A stretch of DNA of 64,000 nt from Corynebacterium sp. 21KM1197 (GTDB lineage Bacteria > Actinomycetota > Actinomycetes > Mycobacteriales > Mycobacteriaceae), in NCBI RefSeq assembly GCF_033783015.1, contig NZ_CP123907.1:434001-498000 (forward strand). The letters run 5' to 3'. The notes beneath the pieces were generated by a model. That model was not told the origin of the DNA and did not search any database. It saw only the letters and a list, made by a program, of their open reading frames with translations. Below, one piece after another: positions 55,882-64,000 of this stretch. How positions within the stretch are numbered: the first letter of the stretch is position 1; every line of letters begins with the position of its first letter. Position numbers and translations under genes: made by a program.

Positions 55882-57480
55882 TTAGAGCGCGATATTGCCG
55901 TGCTTCTTGGCGGGCGGGTAGGTGACCTTGCGATCCAGCAAGCGCAGGCCCTCCACCAACTGACCACGGGTGTGCTCCGGGGGAATCACCGCGTCCACCA
56001 TGCCGCGCTCGGCGGCCTGATAGGGGGAAAGATGGCGCTCGTTGTACTCGGCGGCGAACTTCTCCCGCAGGGCCTCCACGTCCTTCCCCTTGCGCTGGGC
56101 CTTGGCCAGTTCCGCGGCGTGAATCTCCGGCACGGCCGTCTCGGCGTGCATGGCGGCGATTTGCGCGGTGGGCCAGGCGAACACCAGGTCCGCGCCGAGA
56201 TCCTTGGCGCCCATGACCACGCTGGCCGCGCCGATGGCGTGGCGAGTGATCACGGTGAGGGTGCCCACGGAGGCCTCCGCGTAGGCATAGGCGAGCTTGG
56301 ACACGCTGCGCACCGCGCCGCCGAGTTCCTCGGACGTGCCGGGAACAAAGCCCGGCACGTCCACGAAGGAGATCACGGGGATATTAAAGGCATCGCAGGT
56401 GCGGATGAAGCGCGCGGCCTTGGTGGCGGCGCGGGAATCCACCCGCCCGGAATCCTGGGTAGGCTGATTGGCCACGATTCCCACCGCGCGGCCCTCGATG
56501 CGGGCAAAGCCGGTGAGGATATTGGTGGCGTACCGGGATTGGGTTTCCAGGAACTGCTGGCCGTCCACCACGCGGGTGATGACCTCGCGCATGTCGTAGG
56601 GGGCCTGGGGATCGTCCGGTATCAGGGCGTTGAGCTGGGTATCCGTGGCGGAGATATTCTCCGCGATGGAGCCGGTGATTCGGGCCTCCACCGGGCGGGG
56701 AGCCTCGGCGCGGTTATTGGAGGGCAGGTAACCCAGCAATTCGCGCAGAGCCTCGATGGCCTGGGCATCGGACTCGGCCACCAGGTGTGCGGTGCAGGAG
56801 TGCTCGGCGTGGGCCTCCGCACCCAGGGGCTCCTCCCCGGAATCTGCGGAGGCTGCGTCGGCGGAGGCAGTATTGGCGGTAGCGGTGAGCCGCAGGTGGG
56901 CCTGGCCCGCCACCATGAGGGTGAGGTCGGCTGCACCCGCGAGCAGGGCGTGCGGGCCGGTGACCTCCCCGGTGAGCACCGCGAGGTGCGGGATCACGCC
57001 GGAGGCCTGCGTGGCCTCCGCGAGAATGCGGGCGTAAAAGGACAGCGCGGCGGTGCCCTCGGCGGCGCGCGCCCCGGCGCCTTCGATGAAGGCGATCACC
57101 GGCACGCCGGTCTTGATGGCCAGGCGGTAGATTTTGAGGATCTTTTCGCCGTAGACCTCGCCCAGGCGGCCGTCGAAAATGCTGGCGTCCTGCGCGTACA
57201 CGCAGACCTTGCGCCCGGCCACGGTGCCGTAGCCCGCCACCACGCCGTCGGTGGTGGGGCGGGTGGAATCCAGCCCGTACTCGGAGACGCGGTGGCGGGC
57301 CAGGGCATCGACCTCGACGAAGGAAGAGGCGTCGAGAAGCGCGCCGATGCGCTCGCGGGCGGTGAGCCGCCCGGCCTCGTGGGCCTCCGCAATGGCGCGA
57401 TCGCCCACCGGGGCCTGCGCCTCGGTGAGGCGGGCGGTGAGGTCTGCCAACTTTCCGGCAGTGGTGGAAAGATCAGTCAT
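55882..57480 (-). CDS. Acyl-CoA carboxylase beta subunit-like (DtsR2-type), degenerate catalytic loops
   Basis: A 532-residue carboxyltransferase-fold protein most like DtsR2 of C. glutamicum, matching it at the N-terminus (TTAGKLADL, DALARHRVSEYGLD), at YLPSNNRAE and at KHGNIAL. Catalytic loops differ: GAGARAAEG for GAGARIQEG, TGEVTGPHALLAG for MGACAGGHVYSPA, ITRHAIGAASVVMGAKDLG for ITRKSYGGAYCVMGSKDMG, and MHAETAV for MGASGAV. These glycines build the two oxyanion holes, so the protein may be inactive or have another substrate. It lies directly beside birA; the dtsR1 gene expected in between is absent. Confidence 0.85.
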   Translation of the reverse strand: MTDLSTTAGKLADLTARLTEAQAPVGDRAIAEAHEAGRLTARERIGALLDASSFVEVDALARHRVSEYGLDSTRPTTDGVVAGYGTVAGRKVCVYAQDASIFDGRLGEVYGEKILKIYRLAIKTGVPVIAFIEGAGARAAEGTAALSFYARILAEATQASGVIPHLAVLTGEVTGPHALLAGAADLTLMVAGQAHLRLTATANTASADAASADSGEEPLGAEAHAEHSCTAHLVAESDAQAIEALRELLGYLPSNNRAEAPRPVEARITGSIAENISATDTQLNALIPDDPQAPYDMREVITRVVDGQQFLETQSRYATNILTGFARIEGRAVGIVANQPTQDSGRVDSRAATKAARFIRTCDAFNIPVISFVDVPGFVPGTSEELGGAVRSVSKLAYAYAEASVGTLTVITRHAIGAASVVMGAKDLGADLVFAWPTAQIAAMHAETAVPEIHAAELAKAQRKGKDVEALREKFAAEYNERHLSPYQAAERGMVDAVIPPEHTRGQLVEGLRLLDRKVTYPPAKKHGNIAL

Positions 57481-57595
57481 GGTTGTTCATTCTAGGGGGT
57501 GCCCGTGGCGGACAGTCGCGCGCGGCTCCGCTGCCGCGCAGCGAGGGGCCGAAAGTGGGGTGGGCGGCGCACCCCCGGTGGGTATGGTGGTGGGC

Positions 57596-58351
57596 ATGGA
57601 TGAAACAGTGCTCCGGGAACGCCTGGGCGAGCGGGCAGGAATCTACCCCCAGATACGGGTGGTGGCGCAGACGGGTTCCACCAACGCGGACCTCCTCGCG
57701 CAGGGCGATACCCCCGATCGCGCCGTGCTCATCGCGCGTCATCAGACCGCCGGGCGGGGTCGCCTGCACCGGCACTGGGAGGGCGCACCGGACAAGCAAC
57801 TGGCCCTATCTGTGCTGTATAGGCCGGGGAAAAGGCTCGTGGAGCGGCTGGGGCTGCTGCCCCTGGCCGTGGGGCTGGCGGTGGTGGATACCGTGCCCCG
57901 GGCGGAGTTGAAGTGGCCCAATGACGTCCTCATCGGGGGGCATAAGGTCTGCGGAATCCTCGTGGAGGCGGCCGACCTCGACGCCGATCCGCGCGTGGTG
58001 GTGGGCTGCGGGGTGAACCTCAGCCTGGAACGCGAGGAACTTCCCGTGGCACACGCCACTTCCCTGGCGTTGGAGGGAATTGCCCACGATCCGGCGGATA
58101 TTGCGGCCGGGCTTCTCGACGCCCTGGAGCGCCGCGTGCAGCAATGGGCCTGCGCCGACCCCGCGCTGCTGGGCGACTACCGCGCCAAATGCACCACCCT
58201 GGGGGCCGAGGTGCGGGTGGAGCGCTGGGAGGAAATTATCGAGGGCACGGCGGTGGACGTGACCCCCACGGGCTCTCTGATCGTGGACACCGAGCGCGGG
58301 CGTCAGGAGTTTTCCGCCGGAGACGTCACCCACCTGCGGCGCGCCGCCTAA
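57596..58351 (+). CDS. birA: Biotin-[acetyl-CoA-carboxylase] ligase (monofunctional)
   Basis: A 251-residue ligase that attaches biotin to AccBC and Pyc. Motifs: TGSTNADLLAQ, the biotinyl-AMP loop AGRGRLHRHW (GRGRxGRxW-like), LKWPNDVLI and KVCGILVEA, GCGVNL. The N-terminal DNA-binding domain of E. coli BirA is missing, as usual in corynebacteria, so it is not a repressor. ATG 57596 (MDETVLRER); an ATG 12 bases upstream is possible. Confidence 0.93.
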   Translation: MDETVLRERLGERAGIYPQIRVVAQTGSTNADLLAQGDTPDRAVLIARHQTAGRGRLHRHWEGAPDKQLALSVLYRPGKRLVERLGLLPLAVGLAVVDTVPRAELKWPNDVLIGGHKVCGILVEAADLDADPRVVVGCGVNLSLEREELPVAHATSLALEGIAHDPADIAAGLLDALERRVQQWACADPALLGDYRAKCTTLGAEVRVERWEEIIEGTAVDVTPTGSLIVDTERGRQEFSAGDVTHLRRAA

Positions 58352-58363
58352 GCCCCCGCGATC

Positions 58364-58822
58364 ATGGGAACCTTTCGCCCCGGCTCCAGGGAACGAGTGG
58401 TGGTGGACGTCTCCGCACCGCTGAGCACACTGATCTTCCCCGCGCTGGAAGCGATCCTGCTCACCGGCGTGGCCTGGATCGTCATCGGCTACGTGGATCG
58501 CCCCGAGGTATCCGTGAGCATGAACCTCCGCAATGCCCTGGTGGGAGTGTGGGCGCTGGGCGTGGTGTGGCGGCTGCTGCTGCCGATCCTGCGGGCGCGC
58601 CGCCAGCGCTTCATGGTGACCACCCAGCGTATCGTGGTGCGCGGGCCGGGCCTGGGGGCGCGCACCGATGAGATCTCGCTGCGGCAGGTGCGCGGTGCCC
58701 GGAAGTATGGCCGTGGGCGGGTGGCCCTGGGGCTGATCGGCTATGACCGTCCCGTGGTATTTGCTCGGCTGCCCCGGCCCAAAAAGGTGGCCCAGGCGAT
58801 CACCGGGCTAGTGCGGTGGTAA
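58364..58822 (+). CDS. PH-domain (bPH2/DUF304) membrane protein
   Basis: A 152-residue protein with two membrane helices (about residues 24-44 and 55-74) and a C-terminal bacterial PH-like domain (RFMVTTQRIVVRGPG, DEISLRQVRGARK). It follows birA by 12 bases, the conserved position before purK in corynebacteria. Function unknown. Confidence 0.85.
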   Translation: MGTFRPGSRERVVVDVSAPLSTLIFPALEAILLTGVAWIVIGYVDRPEVSVSMNLRNALVGVWALGVVWRLLLPILRARRQRFMVTTQRIVVRGPGLGARTDEISLRQVRGARKYGRGRVALGLIGYDRPVVFARLPRPKKVAQAITGLVRW

Positions 58823-58853
58823 GCGCCTGGGCCACCTGGGTGGGAACGATCCC

Positions 58854-60824
58854 TTAGGATTCCTCGCCAAACTGCGCCGCGTTGAGCCGCGCGTAGGCCC
58901 CGCCCCGGGCCACGAGTTCCTCGTGGGAACCCTGCTCCACGATGTCCCCGTCCTCCATCACCAGGATCACGTCCGCGTCCCGGATCGTGGAGAGGCGGTG
59001 CGCGATCACAAAGGAAGTGCGCTCCGCGCGCAGGGCGTTCATGGCCTCCTGCACCAGCACCTCGGTGCGGGTGTCCACGGAGGAGGTGGCCTCATCGAGG
59101 ATGAGCAGCGCGGGCTGGGAGAGGAAGGCCCGCGCGATGGTGATGAGCTGGCGCTCTCCGGCAGAAAGCGCCCCGCCCTCGCCGTCGATGCGGGTGCGGT
59201 AGCCCTCGGGGAGGGTACGCACAAAGCGATCCACGTAGGTGGCCTTAGCGGCGGCGATGACCTCCTCGTCCGTGGCGTCCAGGCGGCCGTAGCGGATATT
59301 GTCCGCGATGGTGCCCTCAAAGAGCACTGCGTCCTGCAACACCATGCCCACCTGGGAGCGGAGATCCTGGCGGGAGAGTTCCCGAATATCCGTGCCGTCC
59401 AGGGTGATCCGCCCGGAATCAATCTCATAAAAGCGCATGATGAGGTTCACCAGGGTGGTCTTGCCCGCCCCGGTGGGCCCCACGATGGCGGCGGTCTGCC
59501 CCGGGGTCACGCGCAGGTTCAACCCCGTGATCAGCGGCTTTTCCGGGGTATAGCCAAAGGCTACGTCCTCAAACTCCACCAGTCCGCGCGCCCGGCCCGC
59601 CACCTGGGCGGTGGGGCGATCGGGGTCCTGTTCGGGGGCGTCGAGAAGCTCAAACACGCGCTCCGCGGAGGCCACGCCGGACTGCAACATCTGCATCATG
59701 CTGCCGAGTTCCCCGAGCGGCTGGTTGAACTGGCGCGAGTACTGGATAAAGGCGGTGGCATCGCCCAGCGTCATGGAGCCGGAGGCCACCCGCAACCCGC
59801 CGAGCACGGCGATTCCCACGTAGGAGAGGTAGGAGATGAACTGCATGATCGGCATCATCATGCCGGAGAGGAACTGCGCGGTGGAACTGGAACGGAAGAG
59901 CTCCTCATTGCGCTCCTCGAACTCCGCCACGGCGGCGTCCGTGCGGCCGAAGATCCGCAGCACCTCGTGCCCGGAGAAGGTCTCCTCCACGTGCCCGTTG
60001 AGCAGGCCCGTGGAGCGCCACTGGGTGGTGAACTGCTTTTGGGAGCGGGAGCCGATCACCGCGAGTACGATGCCCGTCAGCGGCAGGGAGAGCAGGGCCA
60101 CCAGGGCGAGTTGCCAGGACACCCAGAACATCATCGCGGTAATGCCGATGACGGTGAGCAGGGCGTTGAGCGCCTGTGCCAGGGCCTGTTGCAGGGCCTG
60201 CTGGATATTATCGACGTCGTTGGTGGTGCGCGAGAGCACGTCGCCGCGCTTGCTGGTGTCGAAGTAGGACAGCGGCAGACGATTGATCTTGGCCTCCACG
60301 TCCCGGCGCAGGCCATAGACCGCGCGCATGACCAGGCGGTTGAGGATGAACCCCTCCAACCACATGAACACCGAGGCAGCCAAGTACAGGCCCAAGATCG
60401 CGGCGATCAGCCAGCCCAGGCGGGAGAAGTCGATGCCCGCGCCGGGGGTGACGTCCATGCGGGTCAGCATGTCCGCAAAGGTGTCATTCCCCTCCGCGCG
60501 CAGCCCGGTGATGATCTGATCCTTGGGCACCCCGCCTGGCAACTGGGAGCCGATGGCCCCGGAGAAGATCACGTCCATGGCGTAGCCGGTGACGCGCGGG
60601 GCGTACACGTTGAGTGCCACGGAGAGGGCCACCAGGCCAAAGACCAGGGCGAGTTGAGCCTTGTAGGGGGAGAGCAGGCCGAGTAGGCGCGCGGCCCCGG
60701 CTCGGAAATTCTTGGCCTGGCGCGGTGCGGAGCCGGACCAGTCATCCACGCCCACCTTTTCCTGGAGATCGAGGAGTTCCTGCTCGGAAAGGTCGGCGGT
60801 AGGGGTGGTATCTTTCTGGGCCAT
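58854..60824 (-). CDS. ABC exporter, fused membrane/ATPase subunit, 656 aa
   Basis: A half-transporter fused to its ATPase. Six membrane helices in residues ~65-380, then the nucleotide-binding domain with Walker A GPTGAGKTT, signature LSAGERQLI, Walker B LLILDEATSSVDTRTE and H-loop IAHRL. It begins two bases after the end of a second half-transporter gene that contains an in-frame stop; together they would make a heterodimeric exporter. Confidence 0.92.
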   Translation of the reverse strand: MAQKDTTPTADLSEQELLDLQEKVGVDDWSGSAPRQAKNFRAGAARLLGLLSPYKAQLALVFGLVALSVALNVYAPRVTGYAMDVIFSGAIGSQLPGGVPKDQIITGLRAEGNDTFADMLTRMDVTPGAGIDFSRLGWLIAAILGLYLAASVFMWLEGFILNRLVMRAVYGLRRDVEAKINRLPLSYFDTSKRGDVLSRTTNDVDNIQQALQQALAQALNALLTVIGITAMMFWVSWQLALVALLSLPLTGIVLAVIGSRSQKQFTTQWRSTGLLNGHVEETFSGHEVLRIFGRTDAAVAEFEERNEELFRSSSTAQFLSGMMMPIMQFISYLSYVGIAVLGGLRVASGSMTLGDATAFIQYSRQFNQPLGELGSMMQMLQSGVASAERVFELLDAPEQDPDRPTAQVAGRARGLVEFEDVAFGYTPEKPLITGLNLRVTPGQTAAIVGPTGAGKTTLVNLIMRFYEIDSGRITLDGTDIRELSRQDLRSQVGMVLQDAVLFEGTIADNIRYGRLDATDEEVIAAAKATYVDRFVRTLPEGYRTRIDGEGGALSAGERQLITIARAFLSQPALLILDEATSSVDTRTEVLVQEAMNALRAERTSFVIAHRLSTIRDADVILVMEDGDIVEQGSHEELVARGGAYARLNAAQFGEES

Positions 60825-60826
60825 GA

Positions 60827-62608
60827 TTAGCGCACCTCCTCGGTGTTGCTCGGGGTGGATGGGGCAGGGGTTTCTTCGGCCGTGGCCTGGGAACGGACGA
60901 TCTCGCGGTACGTCTCGGAGGAATCCAGCAATTCCTCATGGGTGCCACGGGCCACGATCTCCCCGGCCTCCATCACCAGAATCTGATCGGCCTCCCGGAT
61001 GGAACTCACCCGCTGGGCCACCACGATCATCGTGGACTGCGCCACCTCCGGGGCCAGGGCTGCGCGCAGGCGTGCGTCCGTGGTCATATCCAGGGCGGAG
61101 AAGGAATCATCAAACAGATACACCGCGGGCTTGGCCACGAGCATGCGGGCGATGGAGAGGCGCTGGCGCTGCCCGCCAGAGACGTTGGTGCCGCCCTGGG
61201 CGATGGGCATGTCCAGGTCCTGCACAAAGTCCGCCTGGGCGGTGCGCAGCGCCGCCCACATCTCCTCCTCGTTGGCCCGGGGATTACCCATCGCCAGATT
61301 GGAGCACACGGTGCCGGAAAAGAGGTAGGGCTTCTGCGGCACCATGCTCACCCGCTCCACTATGTCCTCCTAGGCCATCGCGGTGATGTCGGTGGCGTCG
61401 ATAAGCACCCTGCCCTCGGTGGCCGTGTACAGGCGGGGGATCAGGCCCAGCAGCGTGGTCTTGCCGGAGCCGGTGGCACCGATGATGGCGGTGACTTGGC
61501 CGGGGCGGGCGGTGAAGGAAATATCGCGCAGCACGGGGGCCTCCGCGCCGGGGTAGGAGAAGCTCACCCGATCAAACTCCACGGTGCCGGGGTTGCCGGG
61601 GCCGTCGAGAGCCTCAAATGAAGCGGGGCGCTGCGGCTGGGCGGGCTCGCTAATGGAGGGGGTGTGTTCTAGGACCTCGGTGATGCGGCCCGCGCAGACC
61701 AGGGCGCGCGGCAGCATCATGGCCATGAACGCGCCCATCATCACGGCGGTGAGGATCTGCATGAGGTATTGCAGGAAGGCGGTGAGCGCGCCCACCTCCA
61801 CGGCCCCGGCATCCACGCGCTGCCCGCCGAACCACATCACCGCGCCGGTGGCCAGGTTCAGGATCAGCATGATGACGGGGAAGAGCAGCACAAAGAGGTT
61901 ACCGATCTTCACCGAGAGGGCGGCGAGTTCCGTGTTGGCACGGTCGAAGCGCTCGGCCTCGTGCTCCTCGCGGGTAAAGGCGCGCACCACCCGGATGCCG
62001 GTGATCTGCTCGCGCAGCACGCCATTGATGGCGTCGATCTTGTGCTGCTGGCCGGTAAACAGCGGCATGAGGCGGGCGATGAGGAAGGCCACGGCGGCAA
62101 AGAGCACCAGCACGCTGACCACCACCAGCCAGGACATGCCGGGGTCCTCGCGCACGGCCATGATGATTCCGCCCACCATCATGATGGGGGCGGGGGCCAT
62201 GAAGTTCAGCATCATCATGTACGTCATCTGCACCTGCTGGACGTCGTTTGTCCCACGGGTAATCAGAGTGGCCGAGCCAAAGCGGCTGACGTCCTCCGCG
62301 GAGAAGCGCGCCACGCGGCGGAACACGTCCCCGCGAATGTCGCGCCCCGTGCCCATCGAGGTGCGCGCGCCGAACCACACGGCGATGCACGCCGAGATCA
62401 CCTGCACGAACGCCACACCCAGCATGATCGCGCCGAGCCGCCAGATAAGGTCCACGTCCCCGCGCGAGACGCCCTCATCAATGATGCGGGCATTGAGCGA
62501 GGGGAGGTACAGGGTGGCCAGGGTCGAGATGGTTTGCAGGATAAGAATGGCAATGAGGGCACCGGAGTAGGGGCGCGCCCGCGATCCGATGAGGCGTAAA
62601 AAGTTCAC
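60827..62608 (-). pseudogene. ABC exporter half-transporter with in-frame TAG stop
   Basis: A single open reading frame of about 593 codons interrupted by one TAG at 61370-61372. Before it: six membrane helices and the start of the ATPase domain with Walker A GATGSGKTT, ending DATDITAMA. After it, in the same frame: EDIVERVSMVPQKPYLFSGTV, signature VSGGQRQR and Walker B VYLFDDSFSALD. The Q-loop region follows directly, so nothing is missing except the one codon, which may have been CAG. The membrane portion without the rest of the NBD would be nonfunctional. Confidence 0.85.
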
Positions 62609-62702
62609 TCGGCAAGGCTAGCAGCGTTTTATCGTGGTTTCCTTGGGAAATGGTCTTGGGAAACAGCTTTGGGAAACCGGGCGCATACTATAGTTGGGCA
62701 GC

Positions 62703-63947
62703 GTGACGGACACCGAGAAGAACACCCACGGAAACCCCGCCGCCCACGCCCCCGGACAACCCGTGGTGGCCGTGATCGGAGACGGGCAATTGGCCCGCAT
62801 GATGCAGACCGCCGCGATTGAACTAGGACAATCCGTGCGCCTGCTCGCCGGCGCCCCCGAGGCCTCCGCCGCCCAGGTGGCCGCCGACGTTCTCCTTGGG
62901 GATTACCGCGACCTTGACGCCCTGCGCGCCGCCGCCGAGGGGGCGAGCGCGGTGACCTTCGATCACGAGCACGTCCCCAGCGAGCACCTGCGCGCGCTTA
63001 TCGACGCCGGCGTGAGCGTACAGCCGCGCCCCGAGGCGCTGCTGTACGCCCAGGACAAGCTGGAACAGCGGCGGCGGTTACGGGAACTGGGCTTCCCGGT
63101 GCCGCGCTTTAGCGCCGTGACCTCCGTGGCCGAGGCCTTGGCCTTCGAGCAGGAGGTGGCGGGCCAGGTGTGCCTCAAGGCCTGCCGGGGTGGTTATGAC
63201 GGGCACGGGGTGTGGTTCCCTGCCGATCGCGCCGAGCTGGAGGAACTGGTGGCCGATCTCCTGGATAAGGGGGTGGGCCTCATGGCGGAGGAAAAGGTGC
63301 GCTTTGACCGCGAACTCTCCGCGATGGTGGCGCGCACCCCCTCCGGGGAGGTGACGGCCTGGCCGGTGGTGGAATCGGAGCAAAAGGACGGCATTTGCCA
63401 CCGAGCCATCGCCCCGGCCCCCGGCATGAGTGCCGAGGACGACTCAGCCCTGCGTACCCTGGCCGAGGAAATCGCGCAGCGCCTGGGCGTGACCGGAGTG
63501 CTGGCCGTGGAACTCTTTGACCAGGGCGGCCAGTACTGGATCAACGAACTAGCCATGCGCCCCCACAACACCGGCCACTGGACCCAGGACGGCTCCACCA
63601 CCAGCCAATTCGAGCAGCACCTGCGCGCCGTGCTCGATATGCCGCTGGGGGACACCAGCCCCATCGCGCCGGTGACCGTGATGGTCAATACCCTGGGCGC
63701 ACCCGAGGAACCCGCCGAGCCGGTACCCAGCCGCATGAGGCAGGTGTGGCGGCGCTTCCCCGGAGCCAAGATCCACCTCTACGGCAAGGATCACCGCCCC
63801 GGGCGCAAACTCGGCCACATCAACCTCGTCGGCTCGGACGTCTCCGCCACCGTGCGGGAGGCCGATCTGGCCGCGCACTACCTGGTGCACGGGCGCTGGG
63901 CCGATGGTTGGGCGCCCGTCGAGGACGCGGCCGCGCAGCCCAAATAA
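62703..63947 (+). CDS. purK: 5-(Carboxyamino)imidazole ribonucleotide synthase
   Basis: A 414-residue ATP-grasp enzyme of purine synthesis that carboxylates AIR to N5-CAIR. Features: VVAVIGDGQLARMMQ at the N-terminus, FDHEHVP, KACRGGYDGHGVW for ATP binding and INELAMRPHNTGHWT near the C-terminus. GTG at 62703 (VTDTEKNTHG) is taken as start; a TTG at 62694 is possible. The next gene probably encodes PurE, its partner in the pathway. Confidence 0.95.
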   Translation: MTDTEKNTHGNPAAHAPGQPVVAVIGDGQLARMMQTAAIELGQSVRLLAGAPEASAAQVAADVLLGDYRDLDALRAAAEGASAVTFDHEHVPSEHLRALIDAGVSVQPRPEALLYAQDKLEQRRRLRELGFPVPRFSAVTSVAEALAFEQEVAGQVCLKACRGGYDGHGVWFPADRAELEELVADLLDKGVGLMAEEKVRFDRELSAMVARTPSGEVTAWPVVESEQKDGICHRAIAPAPGMSAEDDSALRTLAEEIAQRLGVTGVLAVELFDQGGQYWINELAMRPHNTGHWTQDGSTTSQFEQHLRAVLDMPLGDTSPIAPVTVMVNTLGAPEEPAEPVPSRMRQVWRRFPGAKIHLYGKDHRPGRKLGHINLVGSDVSATVREADLAAHYLVHGRWADGWAPVEDAAAQPK

Positions 63948-63987
63948 GAGGTAGCCCCAATAAAAGACGGAAAGGATTGACACACAC

Positions 63988-64000
63988 ATGACCCCCCTCG
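63988..64000 (+). CDS. purE: Start of next gene, probably purE (edge of window)
   Basis: Only ATG ACC CCC CTC (MTPL) is visible before the window ends. AAAGGATTG precedes the ATG. PurE often follows purK in related genomes and starts with a similar MxPLVG sequence, so purE is the likely identity, but four codons cannot prove it. Confidence 0.35.

Overview
The window is a contiguous piece of a high-GC Gram-positive chromosome, almost certainly a Corynebacterium. The evidence is the set of genes and their order: guaA plus a DIP1984-family gene; the McbR-type methionine genes metQNI, metX and metY; folD followed by a DUF3017 gene; monomeric isocitrate dehydrogenase; prpDBC; single-chain pyruvate carboxylase very similar to the C. 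glutamicum enzyme; and the block accBC - sseA - maf - accE - accD - birA - PH protein - purK that is typical of this genus. I do not assign a species.

Layout. 1-2.1 kb: end of guaA, a DIP1984-family gene, a probable structured tRNA-like RNA and three small unknown genes. 2.1-6.3 kb: remnant of an AAA-type ATPase gene, membrane and lipoprotein genes, a small ABC system and a sucrase/ferredoxin-like gene. 6.25-9.45 kb: a lactococcin 972-type bacteriocin with its DUF1430 membrane protein and ABC ATPase. 9.45-18.6 kb: methionine block (metI, metN, metQ; metX; metY) interrupted by a secreted lipase, trmL, folD and DUF genes. 18.8-21.8 kb: frameshifted cstA, its small partner, and a YefM/YoeB toxin-antitoxin pair. 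21.8-31.9 kb: icd, siderophore-interacting protein, exonuclease III, TRIC channel, a GntR-ABC operon, trpS and a YihY protein. 31.9-38.5 kb: D,D-carboxypeptidase, a protein with an internal duplication, an NlpC/P60 gene with a small helical partner, upp, a XRE regulator and an M20 amidohydrolase. 38.6-47.3 kb: central metabolism (lpdA, prpDBC, pyc). 47.3-48.6 kb: an AT-richer insert with a XRE regulator under a large palindrome and a NYN-nuclease gene. 48.5-64 kb: the acyl-CoA carboxylase block, rhodanese, Cj0069-family and AlkB genes, maf, birA, a broken two-gene ABC exporter and purK, with the first codons of the next gene (probably purE) at the edge.

How genes work together. The methionine genes share a 16-bp McbR-like site (TAGAC-N5-GGTNC), so uptake (MetQNI) and transsulfuration/sulfhydrylation (MetX, MetY) are probably co-regulated. 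PrpDBC degrades propionyl-CoA to pyruvate and succinate, while pyc refills oxaloacetate. AccBC, AccE and AccD belong to malonyl-CoA/acyl-CoA carboxylation, but the AccD encoded here has lost key oxyanion-hole glycines and the dtsR1 gene usually found beside it is absent.

Signs of gene decay are common: cstA (frameshift), an ABC exporter (in-frame TAG), an ATPase remnant, a rhodanese with Ser at the catalytic Cys position, and the degenerate AccD. The two most unusual non-coding observations are a nested long-range helix enclosing a tRNA T-arm-like hairpin at about 946-1133, and an 11-bp motif CGTCGATAAGC present 12 times in 64 kb, including four copies at gene 3' ends. No rRNA, complete tRNA, CRISPR array, insertion sequence or prophage was seen. 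No gap between genes exceeds 300 bases.
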